This document shows positions 36,001-42,047 of a stretch of 64,000 bases of DNA, piece after piece. The position numbers and the translations under genes were made by a program. A model generated the notes under the pieces. That model was not told where the DNA came from and searched no databases. It was given only the letters and a program-made list of their open reading frames with translations. Positions within the stretch are counted from its first letter, which is position 1. Each line of letters begins with the position of its first letter. This DNA comes from Lineus longissimus (lineage: Eukaryota; Nemertea; Pilidiophora; Heteronemertea; Lineidae), in NCBI RefSeq assembly GCF_910592395.1, contig NC_088315.1, forward strand, positions 18,521,808 to 18,585,807, read 5' to 3'.

Positions 36001-39000
36001 TTCGGATAAACACATGCGAGAAATATCGCAGAAAGTACGAGACTGGAACGACTTGGCCAAACAGTTGGATTACACGGATTTGCAAATTCAGAATTTAGCG
36101 CAGGCTTACGACACGCAGCAGACACAGGCCTATAATATGCTGGTTCTCTGGAAAAATTCCCAGGATGCATCACTCGAGACGCTGATCGAGAAACTGGCAG
36201 TGGCGTTTGTTGCAACGAATGAGAACGAACTGCTCAAAGAATTGCGCGAGACTGAGTTGAGATGGCTCTGTATGGTTTGACTGGGATTGTGACGGATGAG
36301 GCTTCTCCGCGATACATTTCATCCAGGCCCAGCACCTGGGGGGGGGAAGTCATCCCAAAGAACTGGTAAGCACGTCCCTGCCCATGGAAATCTTTTAAAG
36401 CCCCTTACGCCGCCAGGAACAGCTTCAATTTATACCCATTTCAGCAGGTTGGGAAATATAATCTGCACGGCGATAGTTACAAGTCGGCCAGGTGGTTTTT
36501 GTTTTAAAATAAGGCTTCCCCACTTTTCCTAGGTGCCGGCATTTTCACTCAGTAAGGATTAATGCAGCAGAAGATTGGTTCAGCAATCCCATGGCCTTCT
36601 GCAGGCAAAGCGCCACTGAATGGGGGCTAAAGATCTCCCATGCGAACACGCCGCTTTGAAAGAAATAACCACCCTTTGCCGGCTTTTTCCGGGACACGGT
36701 TGTGCACACCCCTTTTTATGGGAATGCCCCCTGGGGTGCAGCACCAGAACAAGATCATTTTTTCAGTACCAAATACATGTATCACAAAAGCTTTGGGTAA
36801 ATTTCTCTTGCCAAAAATACTTTCTTTGTATGAAGACTAACAGGTTTAACTTTGTTTAGAATAATGAGCTTAGCCACACAATGTAATGAAATTCAAGGAG
36901 TTATCATTTATAATATTTTTATTAAAAAATTGCTGTTTAATACTAATAGCTGTTTTTTCAAAAGAATGCTTGGACGAATACAAGGATACTTTAAACCGCA
37001 AAATATTCATGCCCTTTCATTTTTGCGAAAATTTCTAAAAAAACAAATAATTTCACGAAGTTTATTTTGGAGGATCACGAAATTTCTTCAGATTTTTCCT
37101 ACCATAAAATTATTTTGCTATTTTTATTTTCGTGAATCAAAGTTATTTACAAAACCCATGAAAATTAAGTCCACAAAAATTCGGCGGTTTTCTACAATCA
37201 GTCACTGGGAAGAACATGACATGATTATTGTCTTAACATTAAAAAACACTTCCTAAAATCCCTTGATCCATGGACTTATCATCTCGATTGCTCGAGATAT
37301 TATCTTGATCGATTGACATATTATCTCAAATGGTCGAGATCTTACCTCGGGCAATCAAGATAATTATCTCAATCGCCCAAGGTAATTATCTCGATTGCTT
37401 GATCTGCAAAATAATACCCTCATACAAATTTGATAGTTTACAGTACGAGTGACCTACCTTGAAAGCCAGAGCAGGCATGCTGGCGTCCGATTCAAAATCA
37501 CTGAAAAATCAGAGAGGAGAAATAAGTCAAAACACTGTATCAAGACCTGATAGTGATACGTTCTATCCACTGAGTTAAGATCAATTTTGTAGAAGAATTG
37601 GTACGATTTCGTTGCTAAAACATGTCAGTTAGATACTGCCTCTAAGGAACTGCAGATGAATCTTTCTACCAAAACAAAACAGACGTACTCATAATGATCA
37701 AAATCGGGTTCAAAAACTTCCGGGTCTTGCTTCGATAAGTCGACCAATACTTGTAAAGCAAGCAGACAAGACTCGCCACATGTTCGGAGGGAATAGCGTT
37801 GGAGGACCTGGAGGAAGTCCTGGAGGAGTTGGAGGAGTGATCGGCGGATAGTAGCGACCTCCTGCGGTGACAGGTCATCACCTTCATCATCATCATCATC
37901 TTCTTCATCTTCCTGGAGGTAAAAATATTTCGATAACAAGGTCATGATCTGTATATGTTGACTAGAACTATACGTCGACCCAAAACTAAGCTGGTGACAT
38001 TCTGCCAGAGTGCTCTTTCTGATGTCTTTCTGGAAGTTATCAGCGGTACAACTACTCAGGGGTAATGAATCAATTTGTGTCCTATGCCCAATGACGTAGA
38101 TATACGTCATTAACGCCCAACCATTTGGTGCCCAATGACGTAGATCTACGTTGAGATAATATGCATCAGATCTGGACCTGATAGCTTGTATGTTCCACAC
38201 AGGGAGGCCTTCAGTCTGAGGCAGTATCCACTTGGAGAGTTTGTTGGCCCTGACTGCGTTGGGAGATTCTCTACCGATTTCAAAGGGTGTTCATACCTCA
38301 TCGAATGTCGGAGTGACCTCCTTTGCCCTCTTTCTTGCCCTGCCTCCCTTCCGTCCCTGCGATGATTTGACGGGAGATTTCTTCCTCTTCCTCTTTGTGC
38401 CCAACTGTGACCAAGATTTTAGAGTTCTGATGCCTTTGTGGAACAACATTGGATGAAACAGCTTGAAGGCGCCACTTCCTAAAATGAAAGGGTTAATCCC
38501 GTGAGGACGGTATTTTTTTTTGCGTCATTATTTTCATCACATCGCTGCGATAAAAGCTGTTTGTCACCAGTGTGCTTCAGTATCATGAAGTGCGACTCTA
38601 AATGACTTGCACTTACCAGGAATAGCAAGCAAATTGAGATACACCCTGGTTGCTAGGATACCAGCCTGTTTCTGTTCCGCCGAGGCAATTTTCTGGAAAA
38701 TTAAAAGTGATTTTAAGGCGCAGGCAAAGGACGATTAAAATGTGGATATTTGAAGGATTTTAAAAACACGCAGGCCTCTCATCTCAACTACATGATTTTG
38801 GACACACCGTGATTATCTTGGACCTATTTTAGTGATTTTATCATGATTACAATTCCACTAAAAATCGGTATTTTTTTGCGCATTCATGAAATCAACTTAG
38901 CAAGATGTCATTTAAAAAGGTGTTTCAAGGTAGAGAATTTTGTTTGAAATTTTTCTTTTGATAGGATTTGAAATCTGAAGACCTCCCGAGCCATTTTAAC

Positions 39001-40305
39001 CAAATGACACAAGAAATCTTTTTAAAAGTATCAAACAATAAAATTGGCAGCTGTGTGAAAACCATTATAATGGTGTGTCGGAAGGTCTAACTCTAAGGTG
39101 CACAGTAAAATCAAAAGCAAGGGAAGTCACAGAGACGCAGCTTGGAGTGCTGCTTGAAAAAAGAAGAGGACTGGCATTAAAGTCAAAGGGAAGAAAATAA
39201 ACAACTGTACCTTTTGTCCAGTCTCCATGAGATAGAAGAGAAAGGCAATGAGAGCACGGTAAGAAAAATCATTTTCCACCATCACTGTCCAAAACCCTGA
39301 AATGAAGCAAAAAGAAAGTTAAATTTGTCCTGTCAAAAATGTTACCTCAAAGAAAATCCTGGGGGAAACTCTACTGGTAAAGTGGACTGTAAAGCTAGGC
39401 AATTTGTACCCCTGAAGTACAGGGTAATTAGCTCCTCCAGTAGCTCTGGGCTACCTAGTTTACAATCCATTTATTCACCTAGCAAAACCTAATAAATATC
39501 ACTTAAACATGCGAACACAGTGATGCCAATGTCCCAAGGCAAAAAGTCTCATCTTTTCTTGTAACAGTTATGTCCTAAATCAGCCCGAATCGGAAATTCG
39601 ACATCCCTGCCTTGACGTCATGACGCCTGCAGAATCTAACTGAACAGGACACCTACCGGTCTCACCATCTCCATCGACAGCCCACGTCTTGAGGACCTTA
39701 GCAAGAGACTTTAGCTCCTTACAGTAATGGCCATTCTGCTTAATATCGTCTTCAACATCTTGTTGTAACGCTGCCACCTCTGTGAAGTCCTGTTCCCAGA
39801 TCTCCTTCACCCATTCTAAAAAGCACACAAAAGTAAGCAGTTTAAAAACCTGTAATACATTGTAAGCTCTGCCTCTGGGAACGAGTTACAATCCCCGATC
39901 ACACCCCAAAAAAAGGTCATCAGTTGACTAACGAAGCACCACTGTTCAATGGATTTATAGTTGAATGCGATCAAACTACGTCATTTCTGATCGGGGATTG
40001 TAAATTTTAGCCAAGCTCTGCCTTTCTCAACACAAACTTTTGAGCAGATCCATACAAATATGCAATTATTTTTTTACAAATGGCGCCCCATACATGCATA
40101 CACAACGTCAAGTGAAAAAATTAATAACAGAAACACTTTATTTGTTCACTTTTACAAGGCGCAAGAACAATAAACAAAGGCTTTTTTGTGAGGGCAATAT
40201 CGAATTCTATTGTGAGGAGCGAACTGTTATTTATTGCGCACCATTTTCATAGTTATTTAGGTTTAATTTATTGAGGAAATCGACGGTGTTTCGAACGTCG
40301 ACCAT
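9135..40305 (-). CDS. NCAPD3: Condensin-2 complex subunit D3
   Basis: Thirty-six coding exons on the minus strand join in one phase-consistent frame of about 1622 codons (human protein about 1500 aa). The product is the HEAT-repeat subunit of condensin II, which binds the kleisin subunit NCAPH2 and chromatin and supports chromosome compaction in the nucleus. Diagnostic segments include [13 protein letters not shown] near the N-terminus, [70 protein letters not shown], and [10 protein letters not shown] in the tail. Exons are listed in the three block entries. Recognition rests on remembered family sequence, not a search. Every junction is GT-AG except a GC donor at 25796. The ATG at 40305 ([12 protein letters not shown]) is inferred, since its donor gtgcgc is weak. 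The intron 30068-37457 hosts other genes on the plus strand. Confidence 0.96.
9560..9712. repeat. Partial gccgttcg-TIR MITE end
   Basis: Contains aatttttaacgaacggcgtaag, the reverse of the terminal repeat seen at 54989-55224, directly 5' (genomic) of an NCAPD3 exon donor. Confidence 0.5.
10095..10893. other. NCAPD3 intron, no gene seen
   Basis: AT-rich intron between exons 10094-9993 and 10966-10894. It has runs typical of the reverse tttcgtgaattt-type repeat but no supported exon. Confidence 0.5.
11476..11716. mobile_element. MITE with ggcctacgcc-type terminal inverted repeats
   Basis: Left end taaaggcctacgccatttgt, right end acgaacggtgtaccccttta; the ends are inverted repeats and the body has the aatttgaattgaa blocks common to copies at 29440-29665, 49648-49791 and 54989-55224. 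Non-coding, about 240 bp, inside an NCAPD3 intron. Confidence 0.7.
12884..13060. mobile_element. pogo-like MITE (cagt-a/g-gaacctc ends)
   Basis: Starts cagtgcaacctcccttagcg and ends gagaggttctactg, flanked by TA on both sides. The ends are imperfect inverted repeats and the body is built of ctctctattaaggacacc variants in both orientations. TA target site and CAGT-type ends fit pogo/Tigger-class elements (Tc1/mariner superfamily), with no transposase gene here. Confidence 0.8.
14018..14165. repeat. Short tandem array, about 33-bp unit
   Basis: Four to five units of gagctccacttcaggtttgg with gccccaaatt spacers, in the NCAPD3 intron between exons 14520-14353 and 13496-13412. Confidence 0.75.
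14563..15910. mobile_element. Foldback element with tandem-repeat arms (cgcctacacccattt)
   Basis: The left arm 14570-14825 is about 16 units of a 15-16 bp motif (catttcgcctactcac / catttcgcctacacc). The right arm 15664-15905 is the same motif in reverse complement. Inner inverted repeats continue inward: gacaagaccaccattgat near 14960 matches its reverse near 15330-15355. Both outer ends carry catttaggg-like sequence. The array open frames are repeat translations, not genes. This is the architecture of Drosophila FB-type foldback elements, by analogy only. Confidence 0.8.
15925..16652. repeat. 30-bp minisatellite, about 24 copies
   Basis: Unit gacatttcctcagccaattg plus ctatttgagg, exactly 30 bp in most copies with a few 27-29 bp variants. 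It lies in an NCAPD3 intron and its last unit ends within 9 bp of the splice donor of exon 16835-16661. Because 30 is a multiple of three, long spurious open frames occur on both strands. Confidence 0.95.
16661..30067 (-). CDS. NCAPD3: NCAPD3 exons 8-27 (HEAT repeat core and Cnd1 region)
   Basis: Exons in transcript order: 30067-30011, 29367-29249, 28747-28549, 28158-28001, 27470-27304, 26673-26512, 25930-25797, 25261-25146, 24883-24695, 24058-23956, 23627-23528, 23055-22889, 22385-22124, 21482-21273, 20447-20318, 19907-19799, 18541-18457, 17617-17513, 17228-17159, 16835-16661. Repeated HEAT signatures such as [25 protein letters not shown] and [16 protein letters not shown] recur. The Gln/Ser-rich insert at 21273-21482 precedes the Cnd1-type segment ([16 protein letters not shown]). 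Exon 29367-29249 uses donor gttagt at 29248 rather than the nearer gtatgg: only this choice keeps frame and gives [10 protein letters not shown] at equal spacing to the human protein. Confidence 0.94.
17385..17505. repeat. 5S-rRNA-like SINE fragment
   Basis: Contains gaagttaagcaacgttgag, then ttggatcggtgactg, which matches the internal control and 3' part of metazoan 5S rRNA (aagttaagcaacgttg, ttggatgggtgac). Upstream, tggcccagtggttggcgcgt resembles a tRNA A-box. Reads as a 5S/tRNA-derived SINE piece rather than a functional 5S gene, since the 5' third and a terminator are missing. It ends 8 bp from NCAPD3 exon 17617-17513. Confidence 0.5.
17672..17872. mobile_element. Degenerate hairpin MITE, tgacccgcc ends
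   Basis: Left end tgacccgccatggcaaaatg, right end ccgtggtgggtcaca; the ends are inverted repeats. It shares cttgacaggttgag and ggttgttcatttc with the hairpin elements at 44613-44844 and 50517-50745. A reverse-oriented relative lies at about 25303-25480. Confidence 0.6.
17994..18253 (-). mobile_element. tRNA-derived SINE
   Basis: On the minus strand the head reads ggggcagcggtagcgcagtg (A-box-like) and ggttcgactcccgg (B-box), followed by a body with the ccggggtaataatatg block and a tail of (att)n at 17994-18018. That is a Pol III tRNA-like head, body and simple tail, hence a SINE. An older relative is at 1290-1440. Confidence 0.8.
18605..19860 (-). repeat. 62-bp tandem array of an NCAPD3 exon end plus its splice donor
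   Basis: About 20 copies with exact 62-bp spacing (attctcatcc recurs at 18607, 18669, and so on to 19847). On the minus strand each unit is the last 57 nt of exon 19907-19799 (gatgagaatgctctgg through cacatctcctacag) followed by the first 5 intron bases gtaag, so each unit rebuilds a complete splice donor. The array fills the whole intron down to near 18600. Units differ at only one to three sites, indicating recent expansion or homogenisation. Confidence 0.97.
19945..20225. repeat. Fragment of the ggtgagcacaatggcc element
   Basis: Reverse-oriented end ggggccattgtgctcacc plus ggcctcctggtggccaag and gatcggaccaaaattc, matching the interiors at 7937-9067 and 59236-60006. Confidence 0.6.
20939..21152. 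mobile_element. pogo-like MITE, copy with private variants
   Basis: cagtagaacctctctattaa to gaggtttcactg, TA flanked. It carries distinctive variants (ccctaggg, tccttatcagag, gattacagagg) shared only with the copy at 48269-48449. Confidence 0.85.
21839..22090. mobile_element. pogo-like MITE with internal expansion
   Basis: cagtagaacctctctattaa to gggaggttcaactg. It contains five consecutive tccttaatagagagggtg units, so the body has been tandemly expanded. It lies 33 bp from the donor of NCAPD3 exon 22385-22124. Confidence 0.85.
22626..22765. mobile_element. pogo-like MITE, left end missing
   Basis: Starts at ggaggtgtcctgattagaga and ends gggaggttctactg; the cagt end is absent. Confidence 0.75.
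22784..22886. mobile_element. Short pogo-like MITE abutting an exon
   Basis: cagtagaacctctccatgaa to gggaggttccaccg, about 103 bp. Its right end, with the following ta, forms the reverse of the donor gtacgg of NCAPD3 exon 23055-22889. Confidence 0.8.
24340..24688. repeat. AT-rich minisatellite, about 21-bp unit
   Basis: Around 16 units of tctataaagttttatcaaaa and variants (tattatcaatag). The array begins 11 bp beyond the donor of NCAPD3 exon 24883-24695. Open frames across it are repeat translations. Confidence 0.9.
25027..25150. repeat. Two tandem copies of a donor-proximal 60-bp segment
   Basis: ttggtagcaaagggatgtaa to gaaatgttaccat occurs twice in a row. Each copy ends in the reverse of atggtaaca, the donor junction of exon 25261-25146. 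Confidence 0.9.
26005..26410. mobile_element. MITE with ggcgagacttttttta ends
   Basis: Starts ggcgaaacttttttta and ends aaaaaaagtctcgcc; about 405 bp. It is the inverted-orientation relative of the copy at 31284-31704 (shared atccaaggacaagctgagga, caccgcactgtgg in reverse). Three-base T-A-rich flanks suggest a PIF/Harbinger-type MITE. Confidence 0.8.
27084..27155 (-). tRNA. tRNA-like sequence, possible Val(GAC), maybe a pseudogene
   Basis: On the minus strand accttgatagctcaattggt then agagcagtgggctgacaatc then ggttcaaatcccagtcaagg. D-arm gctc/gagc and T-arm with ggttcaaatcc are intact; the acceptor has six of seven pairs, and a tttt run follows 12 nt downstream. The anticodon loop ctgacaa would give GAC, but the anticodon stem pairs poorly. 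This could be a pseudogene or a SINE head. Confidence 0.45.
27446..27990 (-). repeat. 54-bp tandem array of an NCAPD3 splice-acceptor junction
   Basis: About nine units at 54-57 bp spacing (ctgaaaaggttcaag at 27471, 27525, 27579, 27633 and onward). On the minus strand each unit is about 20 nt of intron end (attcttgaaccttttcag) plus about 34 nt copied from the start of exon 27470-27304 (gaacacgtgctatttc). The array fills the intron completely to within about 10 bp of the upstream exon donor at 28001. Confidence 0.95.
28347..28535. mobile_element. pogo-like MITE
   Basis: cagtgcaacatctctattaa to aagaggttctatactg, diverged. It ends 13 bp from the donor boundary of NCAPD3 exon 28747-28549. Confidence 0.8.
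29440..29665. repeat. gccgttcg-family MITE, degenerate
   Basis: Holds the tagaaatgcagctaaacaca and caatgccatagttcagttat blocks, and the caaatttcaaataatcaaca end of the family; terminal repeats are eroded. Confidence 0.5.
29792..29971. mobile_element. pogo-like MITE
   Basis: gagtagaacctctcttagca to gagaggttctacta, about 180 bp, standard body. Confidence 0.8.
30126..30450. mobile_element. pogo-like MITE with tripled core
   Basis: cagtggaacctctctagtgg to gagaggttctactg. The segment tttggtcccaaattggttgt plus ttccattcaatttgacctct is present three times in tandem. Confidence 0.85.
30917..32243 (+). CDS. Tandem death-domain protein (DD-A), two exons
   Basis: Exon 1 is 30917-31275 and exon 2 is 31970-32243 (donor gtaagt, acceptor tttacgcag, phase 2), giving 210 aa. 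An in-frame TGA lies 6 nt before the ATG, and AAAATGG is a good Kozak context. Residues about 20-95 form one death-domain-like fold ([47 protein letters not shown]). Residues about 118-210 form a second ([49 protein letters not shown] end). No enzyme, TIR, CARD or membrane segment is seen, so the likely role is an adaptor or inhibitor in apoptosis or innate signalling (inference). The gene lies antisense within NCAPD3 intron 7. Its intron holds a Harbinger-like MITE inserted 8 bp after the donor. Confidence 0.85.
31284..31704. mobile_element. Harbinger-like MITE with TTA target duplication
   Basis: ggcgagacttttttatatct to aaaaaaagtctcgcc with tta directly before and after. The 3-bp TTA duplication and inverted ends fit PIF/Harbinger. 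No coding capacity. Confidence 0.85.
32244..33456. other. Intergenic between DD-A and DD-B
   Basis: Contains the MITE at 32787-32964 and AT-rich sequence. An acceptor-like tgtacag ends at 33427 just before DD-B, so a 5' UTR intron for DD-B is possible. No other coding segment seen. Confidence 0.5.
32787..32964. mobile_element. pogo-like MITE
   Basis: cagtagaacctcccttactg to gagaggttcaactg, TA flanked, standard length. Confidence 0.85.
33457..33849 (+). CDS. Single death-domain protein (DD-B), one coding exon
   Basis: A 130-aa open frame with an in-frame TGA 24 nt upstream, so the ATG at 33457 is the first possible start. Residues about 37-125 form a death-domain-like helix bundle: [55 protein letters not shown], and an MERLWLHYT end. 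It is close in layout to DD-A repeat 2 and to DD-C. A polyadenylation signal aataaa lies at 33925-33930, about 75 nt after the stop. The tgtacag at 33421-33427 may be an acceptor joining a non-coding first exon. Role inferred as an adaptor; no catalytic part is present. Confidence 0.8.
   Translation: MIKSQGKSKQHFNIHQAYNVGTIGHQWRKRALVYVTPLGDRHIKRMARTLPCWVALARQLGMNEEAIKGISNVNNNIELQKVLMFIEWRKSLHMCLDEKLAILAEAYRDLGMQSQLDDLRRMERLWLHYT
33925..33930 (+). terminator. Polyadenylation signal of DD-B
   Basis: aataaa about 75 nt downstream of the DD-B stop codon. Confidence 0.6.
34395..34572. mobile_element. pogo-like MITE
   Basis: cagtcgaacctctctattaa to gggaggttccactg, TA flanked. Confidence 0.85.
35703..35735 (+). 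promoter_or_regulatory. Upstream ORF overlapping the DD-C start
   Basis: An 11-codon frame ([10 protein letters not shown] stop) whose TGA overlaps the DD-C ATG as ATGA. It would force leaky scanning or reinitiation, provided transcription starts upstream. Confidence 0.45.
35732..36280 (+). CDS. Death-domain protein with Gly/Gln/Ser-rich N-terminus (DD-C)
   Basis: A 182-aa single-exon frame; in-frame TAA at 35708 makes 35732 the first usable ATG. Residues 1-65 are low complexity and rich in G, Q, S, T and K (disordered). Residues about 85-180 form the death-domain-like bundle: [60 protein letters not shown], and an [10 protein letters not shown] end. The LSD-H entry motif and a Leu/Trp-rich C-terminal tail are shared with DD-A repeat 2 and DD-B. 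A cccacag acceptor just upstream (ending 35687) suggests a leader exon. Likely an adaptor (inference); no other domain seen. Confidence 0.8.
   Translation: MSSPGPATPKGAEGEGSQKGKEGAPQGTRDQGSQQGSRAGAAVTPVNDKTSQEGTRAGNGGMANVVNRARFAKNMTSKWKYNTIYNTKPLSDKHMREISQKVRDWNDLAKQLDYTDLQIQNLAQAYDTQQTQAYNMLVLWKNSQDASLETLIEKLAVAFVATNENELLKELRETELRWLCMV
36281..37457. other. Remainder of NCAPD3 intron 7, no gene seen
   Basis: AT-rich, containing the common gaaattt-cg-gcgaaa type repeat near 36990-37190 and the palindrome-rich tract 37265-37405. No splice-supported exon. Confidence 0.5.
37265..37405. repeat. Palindrome-rich ctcgattg / caatcgag tract
   Basis: Alternating atctcgattgctcgagatat, tcgagatcttacctcg and caatcaagataattatctc segments in both orientations, able to fold on itself. 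Confidence 0.7.
37458..40305 (-). CDS. NCAPD3: NCAPD3 exons 1-7 (N-terminal region)
   Basis: Exons in transcript order: 40305-40242, 39815-39657, 39296-39211, 38692-38617, 38478-38297, 37912-37689, 37500-37458. They carry the N-terminal helices, a basic linker ([18 protein letters not shown]), an acidic stretch ([13 protein letters not shown]) and the segment leading into PALAFK. The basic-then-acidic linker order matches the vertebrate protein. Exon 1 (21 codons plus one base) is the least certain: the coding phase fits and ATG-initiated sequence is open, but the donor is non-consensus beyond GT. Confidence 0.88.
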
Positions 40306-42047
40306 TTTGGAAATCGCCGCCTAAGTGCGCGATTTGTTACATCTTCGATGTAGACAATGAAGGATGTCGGAGTTCTAATTTAGTATTAACAGGTGACGTC
40401 ACCATTAGTACAATAACGCGGGAAATACGAATGCGCACGTGTCAACGGAGGTAATTTACGAATGGATGCCCCACTCCGTAGGATTTGTTGCTTTTAAATA
40501 AGGGGTGCACTACGCCTATTTGGCAAAAGAAGTGGCTCAATACCTTTCGGAATCAGGACAAGAGATGACTTCCTTTATGGTGCGAAATGATATGAAGCGC
40601 TACTATCGGTAGGTGTTGTAACTGGACAGTTCGCAGTCACAAGGAATGTAGGCCGTAAGGTGGTGCCCTCTAGGGCCGCCTATGGATATCAGTCGGTCAG
40701 TTTTCAATCTTCACACTAGAGGCGCTGATTTCGTTAAGTTTTGACACTTGCAGTTGCTCTTCCCGTTTTTTCGTCGCTTTCAGGACTGCAAATTAACCCT
40801 GGTATGTATGGTGTGATAGATGTTATAACTCGTATGAATAAACGCTTCCTTTTAATCTCTTGATAAAGTGACTCTTCGTATAGCGTTGATAGATCAGATG
40901 TGTCTCCCATTTGTGATTGTAGGCCTATGCTATTGTAATTGTATTGTTGTAATCCATATATATGTGTCATGCATACATTGTATGTACCTACCTATGTACC
41001 CTAGGCTAAGCGGTGACTGGGGGTGCGTAACTGGGTCAGCCAGCTTTATTACCTTTGGGGATTATGGAGGATTAGCAGATGTAGTATGGTTGCTGTGGAA
41101 GAAATGTACAGCCTACAGTATACTTGATCATCATTCAAGGTTAGGCAAGGCAGAAGTACAACTATAGGCTACATACATTTCTGGCCTAACCAACTGTATT
41201 GTAAAGGTAAGGGGATGTACACAGTTAGCATTGGCGTGGGCTGCAGTCCAAATCACAATTGTCATCCCTAAAATAAATTCCCGTCATTGACGCGCTACCC
41301 AGCATGTATTGTAGGGATAAATGTGTCACTGGCGCACTTACGTTGCGCGTCACTGACGCGAAGCAGGATGGAGGTCAATTGTGAGTAGAACTGTACATCG
41401 TTTGGTGGCATGCGAGTTTAGGTATTTTTTGTGACCTGTTCTCAAAGTCGTGGGAAGATGTTTGAATAGAGTTGTATATCAATATTTAGCCGAGGGGGGG
41501 ATGCTGTTGGTTGATCAATAATAGGTTAGGGGTGTCTGAGCAATTTTCGTTGCTTTCTTATGCTTAAATTCATGATAATGAACTCATGAACTGTCAGGAC
41601 TAATAGGAGGTCTGAATATTTGGTGTTGGGTTTTGCAGTGGACAAAATGACGTCATCAAGGAGTTCCGTATTTTGCATATCCTGAGGCCTTTTTAAACTG
41701 GCACTTATTTTACACTTCATGTCAAATTCACAGCTTTCACAACAATGCCCTAGAATAGCCACTGATGGCGCTCATAAACATTTTACAAGCAGAAATGCAA
41801 TGTACTACACCATAGGAAAAACATATGGTCCTGTTTAAAGCAGCTGACTGAAAAACTAACATATCATTTGTTTCTTATTGCAGGGTTCATGGATTTCTTA
41901 GATTGAACTTGTTCTAAGCTTGAAAGGACACTCACAGAAGAAACTCAATGGGTTTATGGTAGAGAGTCAGGTGGACTTAGACCTCATCTTAGTGGATTTA
42001 TTTATTTGTGACTGTTTCACGGCATATCATCTATAGGACCAACAAGA
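40306..42047. promoter_or_regulatory. Shared head-to-head promoter region, NCAPD3 / Rab11-FIP
   Basis: 1.74 kb separate the two start codons, which point away from each other. An acceptor attgcag ends at 41883 ahead of the FIP start, so a non-coding first FIP exon probably lies within about 40.4-41.2 kb. No TATA box is clear. Bidirectional transcription is inference. Confidence 0.4.
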
